64,000 nt of DNA, taken from the NCBI GenBank assembly GCA_942486035.1, contig CALNXK010000006.1, positions 4,294,001 through 4,358,000 on the forward strand, written 5' to 3'. This document shows positions 32,956 to 43,754 of the stretch, one piece after another. Source of the stretch: Porites lobata (Eukaryota > Cnidaria > Anthozoa > Scleractinia > Poritidae). Position 1 is the first letter of the stretch; each line of letters begins with the position of its first letter. Position numbers and translations under genes: made by a program. The notes beneath the pieces were generated by a model that searched no databases, was not told where the DNA came from, and saw nothing but the letters and a program-made list of their open reading frames with translations.

Positions 32956-33126
32956 GGGAAAATTGGAATTTTAGGTGACATCTTTACTGCCTCTAAAAAT
33001 ATTACATGGCCATGGTTATATTTCCACTCGAGGGGTGTATTTTGCAGTGTGCAGGTCAGAATTTAGAAAAAAATGTCCTGAATGGTTTACAGATCTTCCC
33101 ATACTCTTAAAAAAGAACATTACAAT

Positions 33127-33798
33127 GATGTTTTGGTGATATCATATTCTTCACAGGGTCACGCAAAACTGGAAATATCAGATCTCATTTCTATAAATTG
33201 ATTCTTTAGTCCCAGGTCTTTCAAGGCAAGAAGGAAGGTTTTAAAATTGTCAGATCAGCTGATCTCATCACTCCTGCCAAAGCTAGCATATATAGTTAAA
33301 GAAAAGACCGGTTCCTTGTCGCTATCATTGTCTGCCGTACCTACGATAGAAAAGGAAATTACACAGCCAAGGTGACCCAATTTATAAGTGCACTCGACTA
33401 AACGCACAATAAAGTTTCATCTAAGTTTAAAAGCAAAAACAAATTTCACTGAAATCCATGTTGGATGGACGTTGTGGATAGCCAGCACCATTCGTTATTC
33501 TTTTTTTTTTAAAGTGTAAAGCGACAAGCCAAAACAAAAATATATGATCTCGAATTCCAACTGAGCTTGAGAAATTCTGATTTGTAGTGCAGTGTGGTAC
33601 TATGGCCAGACTTGAATTTAAAACTTACCTCTTTGTATAAAGAGGGAATCGCAAAATCTAACTCCCTCCAAACAATTATTTAAAACCTTCCTTCTTGCCT
33701 TGAAAGGTCTGGAACTAAAGGATCAATTTACAGAACTGAGATTTGAAATTTCCAGTTTTGAATGATCCTGTCAAAAAAATAATATCAACAAAACATCA
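33127..33798. mobile_element. Foldback element with ~120 bp terminal inverted repeats
   Basis: Arms at 33127-33249 and 33673-33798 are complementary with about 15 percent differences; the inner edge TTCAAGGCAAGAAGGAAGGT matches ACCTTCCTTCTTGCCTTGAA. The loop of about 420 bases has no coding frame. Confidence 0.85.
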
Positions 33799-34650
33799 GG
33801 AGCATAGCTAGGAATTTTCAAAGGGGGGATCACACCGTGTGACACCCAGGGTACTTTTGCATGTAGTTTGGGGTGTGGATTATTTATGGTGAGTGTTTTG
33901 GATGTCTAAAAGTAAGTTGGGCGTATTTCTACCAATGATAATAAGACTGTTGTTGACGGTAACTGATCAGTGGAATAGCCAGAGGAGTGTTCGAGGGGTT
34001 CCGGAACCCCCCTTAGGCTGCAGCACTAGATATAATTTTAAGAGGAATGAGATTTTAGCTTTTAAAGAAAATGAGAAGAAAAAATAAAAAGCATCACATT
34101 CTATTTCAAGGGTTACATATGTTGAGGTTTAATCAGTCTTTGCAGTAGTCTTTTTTACTTTAATTCTATTACTGTGAGGAAGATCAAACGTGGCCCCTGT
34201 GTATACAAGCCTGCAATGTGTGATTCAGCACCTTTGTTGGTCTCGATTGCTTTCAGTTGCATGTTGTAATGGTTTGAGTATGAGACAGCTTAATAGAAAC
34301 TCGGTAGAGGCATAAAAGTGAAAAGGTAGAATGAAATCAGCCTTGATGTTTGCAAATCAGTCTGAGGAAATTGTCTGAAACTGGGGCACAAACACTAACA
34401 GAACAGCAAACTGCCTAAAACGTATAGTATTCAGGAATTCATCATATGCCATCCAGGTTACCACGATGCAGTGCCTTTTCCTTACATAAAAGCTACTCAG
34501 TATCAGGCTCCAAAAGCGAGACACTGATGTCTATTAGGATATCATCAGCTCTAATTTTCATGTGGCGGCTTTTTTGTTGGCAGTGCAAGTGTTTCAAAGT
34601 GGAAAAAGACCTTTCTGGTACTACTGCGTATTTCAAGTACTACATTACTT
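33799..34650. other. Spacer, no gene recognised
   Basis: Short frames only. No domain or RNA gene recognised. Confidence 0.35.
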
Positions 34651-34805
34651 AGCCTGCGTAGCGGGCGCCTGGAAGTAGTGACCCAAGAAAGAATGGGTGC
34701 GCGAGAAGGAGACACACGAAGGGTCTTCCTCTCCCCTCGCGTGTCTCCCTCTTGTGCGCCCGTCCTTTCTTGCGTCCACTACTTCCAAGCACCTGCTACG
34801 CAGGC
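34651..34805. mobile_element. Foldback MITE, near-complete ~70 bp hairpin
   Basis: AGCCTGCGTAGC..GGAAGTAGTG on the left pairs with CACTACTTCC..GCTACGCAGGC on the right. Pairing continues inward through AAGAAAG/CTTTCTT and GAGACAC/GTGTCTC, leaving only a small loop. Transcribed, it would form a long hairpin RNA. Confidence 0.85.
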
Positions 34806-34925
34806 CATTCATTATAACAAATTACATCAGCAGAATGTGAGCGACGGCTTAGCCCATTGCACAGACTTAAAAGGCAATTGGCGACGACCATGACTGAATC
34901 GAGAGTCTGCTACTCTTACTATGAT

Positions 34926-35354
34926 TGTTGTGAAATCGTATATTGCGTTACGCTCGTTTGTATTTTTGTTTAATTCGTTAATTTTTTACCAGTTTGACAT
35001 ATATCATTATTATCACAGTTGTCTAGCCCCGGAGTTTTTTTACCAGATCTAATCGGAGAGTACAAGGAGTTTTTTACGGAGTTATTTCACTCAGTTTTTT
35101 CCTATTTTGTTGTTCCTTTCTTTAATACGCTTGGAGGAACTATAACGTAAGTTCTTTTCCATTTTTGTCTTTCATTTTAGGTTTGTTTTACGCTCGATTT
35201 CCTTTTAATTTTAGTTATATTTTCTTGCGTAACGCGTGTCTATGTATGTTTTTAGTTCTCACCATATGCTTCATTGATACTGCAATAAACGAACTTTAAT
35301 CGAGTACGGAGCGTGTGGTTGATCACAGCGAACTCCACCCGTGGGAACGCGACA
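34926..35354 (+). repeat. 5' LTR of BEL/Pao element
   Basis: 429 bp, TG..CA ends. AATAAA occurs at about 35283 (GCAATAAACG), a plausible polyadenylation signal. Promoter elements are not obvious. Confidence 0.95.
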
Positions 35355-35574
35355 GTGAGAAGTTTTAGTGAGAAGCTTATTTCGACCTATTCTACTGGAG
35401 TTCTAAGAATCGCATCAAGCAAGCAACTTGGTTATGCAATAGCACATGGCGCACCGCCCCCAAGATCAGTATTCGTATATTTTCGCCGATATATGTTAAC
35501 ATGGCACAAAGGAGCGGGAGTTTAACAATAGGAAACAATTCGGAAAATCCCTTGGAGCCACTTTTAAGCGAAAA

Positions 35575-37059
35575 ATGGATTCTGCTTCGCAAAGTTCTCG
35601 GAAACATTCGCGAACGCGTTCGACCCTCTCGTCTCGCGCGTCTACCTCGTCTAGCGCGGCACGAAGGAAAGCCTTGGCCGAAGCCGCTGCAGCGAGACAA
35701 GAAGCGGAATATGACCGATTACTGGCCGAGAAAGAAAGGGAGAGAATTGAAATGGAAGCCGAAGAAGAGAGAAAACGTCAGTCTCAGAGGGCAAGATTCG
35801 AGTGCGACAAAGCTGTGTTAACAGCAAATAAGAAGCTGGCAATCGCCGAGGCCAAACTAAAAGCTATTGAGCAGTCTATCGAGGAGGAAGACGAGAAAGC
35901 CACTATGGTTACTATCCCAGGTTTGGACAACTCTATCGACACACAAGAGATAACGCGAGCCTGGATTAATGCACAAGGGACTATGGAGACACTGGATCGC
36001 ACAGGGTACCCAAGCCCCCAACACGACTCGGGAAAGGTATCACACACTAAGCTCATTCAAAGCGAACTAACGAATGCTCGCTCATGCGCAAAAGAAGAGC
36101 CCTTACCCAGCACAAATGCTACCAGCTTTGAAAAGTCGCCGCCAGGGAAAAGTGTTACAGTAAGCACGCCCCTTTTTGGCCTCCGAGGAACAAATCCCTT
36201 CGCGTCGACTCCCACAGATGATCTCACGACAGTAAATCAAAGGCTAGTTGCAACGTTAGCGCGACAGAACCTTCCTAAGTGCCACCCGGAGATATTCACA
36301 GGAGACGTGACACTCTTCCACCCATGGAAAAGTGCTTTTCGTGCCATGATAGAAGATGCAAACGTGTCACCGGATCAGGAGATCAACTACTTAAGAAGCT
36401 ATACAAAAGGAGATGCACAAAAAGTAGTTAATAACTACCGTCAGAGACAATATAGGAATCCTGCCGACGCCTTGCGCGACGTGTGGAAGGAGCTGGAGAG
36501 ACGCTTCGGGAATACCGCCGCCATCACGAACGTTCTCTTAGTGCGACTTCAGACAGCGGCCAAATTTGGAGAAGAAGACAGCGACAAACTTCAGGCTTTC
36601 GCTGACGTATGTGCTGACGTGGACAGCCAATTGGATTTTCTTCCAGGACTCGGGTGCCTGAACTACTTAACCGCGATAGGCCCTATTGTCGAGAACTTAC
36701 CCCGTTCTCTTCGTTCGAAATGGGAGAAGCGTGTAGTCCAGTATGCAGAGAAATACGACGATGCCTACCCTAGCTTCAAAGACTTTGCCGCAATGGTCCA
36801 AGAGCAAGCTCGATTAAAGAATCACCCGAACGTTTTGGCAGCAGCTCAGCCTAGTAATCGTAAACCGAAAGGCCGCGAACACAGACCACGACTTCCCGAA
36901 ACAGACGCTGACCCAAATAGGAGAGTCCTCAAGACAGGCTTGGACGGCAAAAACGAGCCAAAGAAGGAGCCCGAGCTTGGAGAAGAGAAGTACTGTCATT
37001 ATCACCAGCGAAAGGGACACCTTTTAGCCGAATGCAAAGCCTTTGAAAACAAGCACTAG
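35575..37059 (+). CDS. gag: BEL/Pao gag polyprotein
   Basis: 494 aa from the ATG at 35575 (MDSASQSSRKHSRTRS). The N-terminus is basic and Ser-rich, followed by a long charged alpha-helical stretch (about residues 40-105), a linker, and a capsid-like region starting near PEIFTGDVTLFHPWKSAF (about residue 238), typical of BEL/Pao gag. The C-terminus carries the first zinc-binding motif, CHYHQRKGHLLAEC. The frame stops at TAG 37057-37059, immediately before the CCHC knuckle that continues in the next frame. Gag packages element RNA into particles. Related elements usually have gag and pol in one frame, so the stop is either a one-base loss or a programmed shift. Confidence 0.93.
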   Translation: MDSASQSSRKHSRTRSTLSSRASTSSSAARRKALAEAAAARQEAEYDRLLAEKERERIEMEAEEERKRQSQRARFECDKAVLTANKKLAIAEAKLKAIEQSIEEEDEKATMVTIPGLDNSIDTQEITRAWINAQGTMETLDRTGYPSPQHDSGKVSHTKLIQSELTNARSCAKEEPLPSTNATSFEKSPPGKSVTVSTPLFGLRGTNPFASTPTDDLTTVNQRLVATLARQNLPKCHPEIFTGDVTLFHPWKSAFRAMIEDANVSPDQEINYLRSYTKGDAQKVVNNYRQRQYRNPADALRDVWKELERRFGNTAAITNVLLVRLQTAAKFGEEDSDKLQAFADVCADVDSQLDFLPGLGCLNYLTAIGPIVENLPRSLRSKWEKRVVQYAEKYDDAYPSFKDFAAMVQEQARLKNHPNVLAAAQPSNRKPKGREHRPRLPETDADPNRRVLKTGLDGKNEPKKEPELGEEKYCHYHQRKGHLLAECKAFENKH

Positions 37060-37061
37060 CA

Positions 37062-40000
37062 GTGAGAAACGAATGTGTTCTCAAAGCAGGACTGTGTTTT
37101 CGCTGTTTATCAGCAGGACATAGATCGAGCGAATGCAATACAACCGTGAAATGCGCCAAATGCGGGGACGATCGTCATCCCACGGCACTTCACAAAGAGA
37201 AGCCTGGCACGACACGTACGGAGCACGGCGAGGAGCTTAAAACGGCCTGCACTTCGGTTGGCCACAACCCCTTCAGCGGCGGAGTGTCTTGTAGCAAGAT
37301 TGTTCTCGTTGACGTTCTCTGTGAGAATCGCCCTCGGCAGTCCCATCGCACGTACGCAATCATAGACGACCAGAGCAATGCTTCTATGATAACTCCAAAC
37401 CTAGCGAATAGGTTGGGCGCAACCGGACCGATTGTGAAGTACTTCCTGACTACATGCAGCGGTGGAAGAGAAGAAAAGTCTGGACGGCGAATTTCCGGTG
37501 TTGTGCTACGCTCTCTGACCGGCATAATTGCGAAGCTACCCCAGCTCGTCGAGTGCACAAACATCCCTGAGGACAAGCGCGAAATCGCAACACCAGAGAT
37601 GGCCAGACAGTTTTCTCACCTCAAGGAGATTGCCGATGAAATCCCGCCTTACGACCCTAAGGCAAGTGTCGAGATCCTTATCGGAAGGGACGCGCCGGAG
37701 TTGTTGAAGATAAGAGCTAGCAGAAACGGACCTAAAGGAGCGCCATGGGCCCAGAAACTAGACTTAGGCTGGACCATCTCGGGCCAAATGTGTTTAGATC
37801 GAGTCGGTGGTCCAGTCCACATCTCAGCACACCGCACATCATTGGAGCGTTTAGACAGGCTTGTTACCAGTTATCCTCGGAACGTGCAAGCTTCACATCA
37901 TCATGCTGAAGAAAGTGAAATCGTGCCCTGCCCAAATCATTTCCAGGTCAAAGAAAGATATGCAGAGAAAGGAGAAATCGGAGACAACCTCTTTCAATCG
38001 ACACCCGGCGACAATTTGGTCAGTTTGTCGCAAGAAGACAAACGCTTCCTGAAAATAATGGAGACGGGGACTCGCAAGAACCAACAGGGAAACTGGGAGA
38101 TGCCGCTACCGTTTCGCTCACCTACCGCCTCGATGCCTAACAACCGACCTTTGGCTGTCAACCGCCTTAACGGCCTGCTTCGCACCCTCAATAGAAAACC
38201 AAAGATGAAAGAAGATTACTTCCAGTTCATGGGCAAAGTCTTCGAACTCGGTCATGCGGTTCCAGTGCCACAGTACGAGTTGTTAACACCAAACGACTAT
38301 CCCAATAGGAAAGAACCATTGAAACTCACCGAATCAGAGCGAGAGCACGTGGCAGGAGTCAGAGGCGAGGGACGCACATGGTACTTACCTCACTTTGGGG
38401 TGTACCATCCCAGGAAACCGGATCAGATCCGCGTGGTGTTCGACTCGTCAGCCGAGTTCCAAGGGGTCTCCCTCAATAAAGAACTTCTTCCAGGTCCCGA
38501 CCTTATGAATAGCCTTGTTGGAGTGTTAATCCGCTTTCGTCAGGATAACATCGCCGTGATGTGCGACATTGAACAAATGTTCCACTCGTTTCACGTGGAC
38601 CCAAAGCACCAGAACTTTCTCCGATTCCTTTGGTTTAAAGATAACGATCCGTCCAAGCGAATCATAGAGAACAAGATGACAGTGCACCTGTTCGGCAACG
38701 GGCCCAGTCCTGCTATAGCCACCTTTGGGCTACGAAAAACAGCAGACGACGGCGAGGAGAAATACGGGAAAGAAACAAGAGACTTCGTCCACAGAAACTT
38801 TTACGTAGACGACGGGCTGACCTCCCGCCCCACGGAGAACGAAGCTATTACCCTCATCAGAAACGCCCAAGCCATGTTAGCGACCGCGAATTTACGCCTA
38901 CACAAAGTAGTCTCCAACTCGGTCCTCGTCATGGAAGCCTTCCCAGCTGAAGATCGCGCCAAGAACATCAAAGATCTAGACCTACGCCGCGATGTACTAC
39001 CATCGCAACGCTCTCTTGGGGTCCACTGGAACATCGAGAAGGACCATTTCACCTTCCATGTCTCCCTCCCAGAAAAGCCCTTCACACGGAGAGGAGTTTT
39101 GTCTGTCATAAACTCGGTGTACGACCCTCTGGGATTTGTATCCCCAGTCATCCTGGAAGGGAAACTAATACTACGGCAGCTCGTCATCATGGGGAAGAAG
39201 GTGAACGGCAACGATCCTCTTGGATGGGACGATCCACTTCCCGAGAAGATGAAACACCGCTGGAGTCGATGGAGAGACGCACTCCCCAAACTGGAAGAAG
39301 TATTGATTCCTCGTTGCCATCACCCCAAAGGATTCGGCACAGTCACAAGAAGGGAGATACACGCGTTTTCTGACGCAAGTAAGGAGGCCATCGGAGCTGC
39401 CGTGTACCTGCGCGAATTCAACAATGATGGAGCTGTAAGCGTTTCGCTTCTGTTCGGACGATCTAAGATGGCACCAACTCAAACGACGAGCATCCCTAGA
39501 TTAGAGTTGTGCAGCGCAGTACTTGCAACACAAGCCGTAATGATGATTCGCAGGGAGCTTGACGTTCAAATTGATGAAGAAATCTACTACTCAGACTCGA
39601 AGGTTGTACTTGGCTACATTCAGAACGAAAGTAGAAGATTCTACGTCTATGTCGCGAACCGCGTCCAGCATATCCGTAACGCAACTGCACCAAGTCAATG
39701 GAGATACATAGACACTGCAAGAAATCCTGCTGACCTCGCAACTCGCTGCGTTACCCCAGAGAAACTGGTAGAATCGCCATGGATACTTGGACCTGAATTT
39801 CTACGAAACCCGCAGCTTCAGCCTCAAGCTTCACTCCTGGAGGTACCCCTCAACGAAAGCGATCCAGAGGTGAAAAGAGAAGTCACCACCTGTGCCACTG
39901 CAACACACTCACCCCAGAGTCTTGGCTGCGAGAGATTCAAGCGCTTTTCCAGCTGGTCCTTCCTGAGGCGCGCAATTGCAAGTCTTATTGCGTTCATAAG

Positions 40001-41471
40001 AAAGTTCAAGGAGAGAAATCAAGTACTCTCAAACAAGCCAGTCATCCCCCGGCCTACTCCGTCTGCAGCCGAACTCGAACAAGCTGGCCAGGTTGTAATC
40101 AAGGCAGTACAGAAAGAAGTCTTCTCCGCAGAGCTTAAAGGGTTGACATCTGCTAAAATGGAGAAATCAGTTCCAAAGCATTCAAACCTGTTGCAACTTG
40201 ATCCCTTGGTAGATTCTAATGGACTACTCCGCGTTGGAGGCCGTCTCGAAAACTCGACGCTCGAATATCAAGAGAAACACCCAGTCATTTTACCAAAAGG
40301 TCATCATGTATCAGAGTTGATCATCCGCCACTTCCACGAAAGCGTCCATCACCAAGGACGCCTCATCACGAGCGGGGCAGTTCGCGAGGCCGGCTACTGG
40401 GTTGTCGGAGCTCATCGAATGATATCCAGCCTTATTGAATCCTGTGTAAATTGCAAGAAGTTGAGAGGAGCAACCTTAACGCAACACATGGCAAACTTAC
40501 CACTAGATCGAACGGAGACCAGCCCGCCCTTCACAAATGTCGGCTTCGATGTCTTTGGCCCCTGGGAAATCTCAATGAGAAGACTCAGAGGTGGTGCAGC
40601 AAACGCAAAACGCTGGGGTCTCATCTTCACCTGTCTGAGTAGTCGTGCCATTCATATCGAGGTACTAGAAACTATGGACGCCAACTCGTTCATCTGTGCA
40701 CTGCGACGGTTTTTCGCCATTCGTGGATCAGTGACGAAACTCAGATGTGATCGTGGCACTAACTTTGTTGGAGGAAAATCACAGTTGGAACGAGCACTTT
40801 CGGAGATGGACCAAACACGAGTCCAGAAGTTTGTAGCTGAACAAGGTTGCGAGTGGATATTTAACCCTCCACACGCATCGCATTTTGGAGGCGTATGGGA
40901 GCGACAGATTGGCACTGTACGACGCGTTTTGGACGGAATGTTACTGGGGATTGGACGCGCACAGCTAACCCACGAACTACTAGTGACTCTCATGGCAGAG
41001 GTGACTGGAATCGTCAACAGCCGCCCTATTTCAGCAGTACCCTCTGACGTCCACGAACCGCAACCACTAACCCCTGCCATGCTGCTTACAATGAAGACTC
41101 GCCCCCTAGCACCCCACCCTGGTAACTTCGTGCCACAGGACCTGTATGCCCGTAACTGGTGGAGAAGGGCACAATACCTGGCCGATCAGTTCTGGGTCAG
41201 ATGGAAAAGAGAGTATCTGCAGAACCTTCAGAACAGATCGAAGTGGCAGAAACGCGAACGTAACCTCGCTGTCGGTGACATAGTCCTGGTTAAGGGGGAC
41301 AACACAACCAGAAACGACTGGTCGCTCGGAAGGATTTCAGAAGTAACCCAGAGTACCGACGGCAAAGTGCGGAGTGCCAAAGTGACTTCATGTAGAGCGG
41401 GAAACGTAAAGACCTACGAACGACCAATTTCCAGTTTCGTCGTTCTACTCAAACGGGAAGACGAAGCCTAA
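37062..41471 (+). CDS. pol: BEL/Pao pol polyprotein: protease, RT, RNase H, integrase
   Basis: 1469 codons in the frame one base back from gag, with no ATG at its start, so it needs a frameshift from gag. It opens with a CCHC knuckle (CFRCLSAGHRSSEC) and a second CxxC motif. Next come an aspartic protease (YAIIDDQSNASM, near residue 101); a reverse transcriptase with PHFGVYHPRKPDQIRVVFD, CDIEQMFHSF (near 501) and catalytic NFYVDDG (near 581); and an RNase H starting HAFSDAS (near 769). A zinc-binding integrase N-domain (HFHESVHHQG..CVNCKKLRG) leads to a DDE core with GFDVFGP, LRCDRGTNF and GVWERQ. A chromatin-facing tail follows. All catalytic residues are present, so only the gag-pol junction is doubtful. 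Confidence 0.95.
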   Translation: MRNECVLKAGLCFRCLSAGHRSSECNTTVKCAKCGDDRHPTALHKEKPGTTRTEHGEELKTACTSVGHNPFSGGVSCSKIVLVDVLCENRPRQSHRTYAIIDDQSNASMITPNLANRLGATGPIVKYFLTTCSGGREEKSGRRISGVVLRSLTGIIAKLPQLVECTNIPEDKREIATPEMARQFSHLKEIADEIPPYDPKASVEILIGRDAPELLKIRASRNGPKGAPWAQKLDLGWTISGQMCLDRVGGPVHISAHRTSLERLDRLVTSYPRNVQASHHHAEESEIVPCPNHFQVKERYAEKGEIGDNLFQSTPGDNLVSLSQEDKRFLKIMETGTRKNQQGNWEMPLPFRSPTASMPNNRPLAVNRLNGLLRTLNRKPKMKEDYFQFMGKVFELGHAVPVPQYELLTPNDYPNRKEPLKLTESEREHVAGVRGEGRTWYLPHFGVYHPRKPDQIRVVFDSSAEFQGVSLNKELLPGPDLMNSLVGVLIRFRQDNIAVMCDIEQMFHSFHVDPKHQNFLRFLWFKDNDPSKRIIENKMTVHLFGNGPSPAIATFGLRKTADDGEEKYGKETRDFVHRNFYVDDGLTSRPTENEAITLIRNAQAMLATANLRLHKVVSNSVLVMEAFPAEDRAKNIKDLDLRRDVLPSQRSLGVHWNIEKDHFTFHVSLPEKPFTRRGVLSVINSVYDPLGFVSPVILEGKLILRQLVIMGKKVNGNDPLGWDDPLPEKMKHRWSRWRDALPKLEEVLIPRCHHPKGFGTVTRREIHAFSDASKEAIGAAVYLREFNNDGAVSVSLLFGRSKMAPTQTTSIPRLELCSAVLATQAVMMIRRELDVQIDEEIYYSDSKVVLGYIQNESRRFYVYVANRVQHIRNATAPSQWRYIDTARNPADLATRCVTPEKLVESPWILGPEFLRNPQLQPQASLLEVPLNESDPEVKREVTTCATATHSPQSLGCERFKRFSSWSFLRRAIASLIAFIRKFKERNQVLSNKPVIPRPTPSAAELEQAGQVVIKAVQKEVFSAELKGLTSAKMEKSVPKHSNLLQLDPLVDSNGLLRVGGRLENSTLEYQEKHPVILPKGHHVSELIIRHFHESVHHQGRLITSGAVREAGYWVVGAHRMISSLIESCVNCKKLRGATLTQHMANLPLDRTETSPPFTNVGFDVFGPWEISMRRLRGGAANAKRWGLIFTCLSSRAIHIEVLETMDANSFICALRRFFAIRGSVTKLRCDRGTNFVGGKSQLERALSEMDQTRVQKFVAEQGCEWIFNPPHASHFGGVWERQIGTVRRVLDGMLLGIGRAQLTHELLVTLMAEVTGIVNSRPISAVPSDVHEPQPLTPAMLLTMKTRPLAPHPGNFVPQDLYARNWWRRAQYLADQFWVRWKREYLQNLQNRSKWQKRERNLAVGDIVLVKGDNTTRNDWSLGRISEVTQSTDGKVRSAKVTSCRAGNVKTYERPISSFVVLLKREDEA

Positions 41472-41556
41472 TCTTGCGGACAATATAATTTGATTCCACG
41501 GACTTGATTTATATAATGTTGACGGAAGCAAGGATTTTCAATCCTTGGGCGAGGAG

Positions 41557-41984
41557 TGTTGTGAAATCGTATATTGCGTTACGCTCGTTTGTATTTTTGT
41601 TTAATTCGTTAATTTTTTACCAGTTTGACATATATCATTATTATCACAGTTGTCTAGCCCCGGAGTTTTTTACCAGATCTAATCGGAGAGTACAAGGAGT
41701 TTTTTACGGAGTTATTTCATTCAGTTTTTTCCTATTTTGTTGTTCCTTTCTTTAATACGCTTGGAGGAACTATAACGTAAGTTCTTTTCCATTTTTGTCT
41801 TTCATTTTAGGTTTGTTTTACGCTCGATTTCCTTTTAATTTTAGTTATATTTTCTTGCGTAACGCGTGTCTATGTATGTTTTCAGTTCTCACCATATGCT
41901 TCATTGATACTGCAATAAACGAACTTTAATCGAGTACGGAGCGTGTGGTTGATCACAGCGAACTCCACCCGTGGGAACGCGACA
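41557..41984 (+). repeat. 3' LTR of BEL/Pao element
   Basis: 428 bp, one T shorter than the 5' LTR, with two substitutions (CACTCAG/CATTCAG and TTTTTAG/TTTTCAG). Confidence 0.95.
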
Positions 41985-41989
41985 ATGAT

Positions 41990-43754
41990 GAACATTGCAT
42001 TATGGACATGGACCCTGAGGCTAACAATTGACACCTTTGCACCAAAGCGTCCATGATGTTTCCTTCTTGCTAATACCCTAACTGAGTAAACAGCAAATCA
42101 CAGGACTACAGTGTGTGTTTTAATGTATTCAACGATAATGAACATATATGTTGTAGTTCCATCTTTATACCCAAAAACAAAAGAAAAACAAAAATTACCT
42201 GAGATAAAAAATTAACAATCTACAACATAAACACTATCTCTTCACTGGAAGCGAAAAAATGCTAGCTTCATATGGCACTGTTACTAGAAATTTGTGCGAA
42301 ATTTCAGACGACCTAAAGTATTAAAACTTTCCAGGAAACCCTCTGAAGATTTATCGTCAATCTAGACAAAAATACCACATTAGGAACCCCTCTATGCAAA
42401 AATGCTGGCTACACCCCTGCTGATGTTTCGACAACCTGTGCGATAGTCATCTTCTGAGTCAAATACTTTTTGTATTACTGAATTAGAGTCATGGCAGCAA
42501 AATATCGTGCTTTTAGCTTGTAAAGTCCTTGTTATGTAAGCCGTTCCTTTACAAAAGATGTGCCTTTACCTCTAAACTCCTCCATCTACGTTGTCAGCCA
42601 GACCATGAAAACATAAAAAAATGTAAAATTGACATTTGACATACCCAAGCAACGGTCAAATCCACAATTTACCACAAATACCCGCGATGGGGGGCAGGAG
42701 GGATGTTGAAATTTTCAATTGATTAGCACATAAGGTTTATGCTTCATTAATATGCTTTTATTATGAAAAGATTCATCATTTTTAAGGAACTGAGGAGTTC
42801 CAAACCATTTCATAAACAAACCTAGACTTGCATAATTATCATCACTCGGATAAGTAAATGTTAAAAACTACACTTCAATACCAGCTCTAACACATTATAA
42901 TGAATTGCCAACTGGTCTACTTGCATGTACTTGCATGCAGTGGTGCGTATAGTAACTGTAAGTACATGCAGATAATAAATAGTGGTATTTTCCTGGCTAT
43001 ACTTACTTTTGGATCAAAATCTCAGGCAAAAGAGATCTCTTTCTGAGCGATGCCAAAGTCCTTCTGAGGGATTCCATTTGCAACACACTTCCTTCTAAGG
43101 ATACCAAACCCCTTCTGAAACGTCTCCTTGGGAGGGACGCCAAAATCCTACTGAGAGATTCCATTTACGAGTTTCAAAATAGATAACTCCGTCGATTCTT
43201 CCCTACGTTTTTGCTTTCTTATAAAGCTCTGATTTAATATCGAAAGATTCCACATTTTCAAGGAACAGTGGAATTTAAGATAATTCCATATGCCTTTTCC
43301 TTGCCGTTCGAATTCTTACTCGTAAATTCTTTTAGAAAGCCAATGAAAGATGCGCCATCTTGGCCATTTTGTCGATCAGGCAACTCTTGTTTCTAGTCCC
43401 CCTCGATCGCATCCTTCGCGTTCCCAACAGTTCGCGTTACCTGATCCTGTAGCACGCTCACTTTCGGGAGCTGGACGAATAGAGAACGCATATCGCTACC
43501 GCCATTCGCTACACAGAAATTGTTATACTGAATTATCTCAAATACGAGTTCGCTTTTAAAAAGAACCTTACCTCATGAAGCGATGCAGTTTTTGATCGAT
43601 GATCTGACTTCACTAGCCTTTTCTCGCTAACCAAATAATTAAGATTACATACAACATTTTCCCGACCTCTTATACACCTCTCCACTGCGAAAGACTGATG
43701 CAGTAGACTCCGTTTCACACTTTTCCACCTCGTTCAACATGATGACAAATGACC
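41990..43754. other. Spacer with a hammerhead-like fragment
   Basis: At 43040-43165, CCAAA..CCTTCTGAGGGATTCCATTTGC-like phrases recur three times, a degraded short repeat. No coding gene is supported apart from the fragment listed separately. Confidence 0.4.
42418..42461 (-). repeat. Fragment with hammerhead-like core, reverse strand
   Basis: The reverse complement reads GACTCAGAAGATGACTATC, a GCACA loop, then GGTTGTCGAAACATCAG. Stem II and GAAA are kept, but the first box is CAGAAGA instead of CTGAAGA, and homology stops just after the core. Confidence 0.6.

Larger units (their letters stand above)
34926..41984 (+). mobile_element. BEL/Pao LTR retrotransposon, young insertion
   Basis: Bounded by LTRs of 429 and 428 bp that start TGTTGTG and end CA, and by a perfect target duplication ATGAT (34921-34925 and 41985-41989). 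Order: LTR, leader, gag, pol (protease, reverse transcriptase, RNase H, integrase), purine-rich GGGCGAGGAG before the 3' LTR, LTR. No envelope gene. Pol order and protease type place it in BEL/Pao. The LTRs differ by two substitutions and one T, so insertion is recent. Confidence 0.97.

Noticed and set aside
35313..35842. Small frames overlapping the BEL/Pao leader and gag
   Set aside because: They lie in the untranslated leader or in other frames of gag; no env or accessory gene is recognisable.
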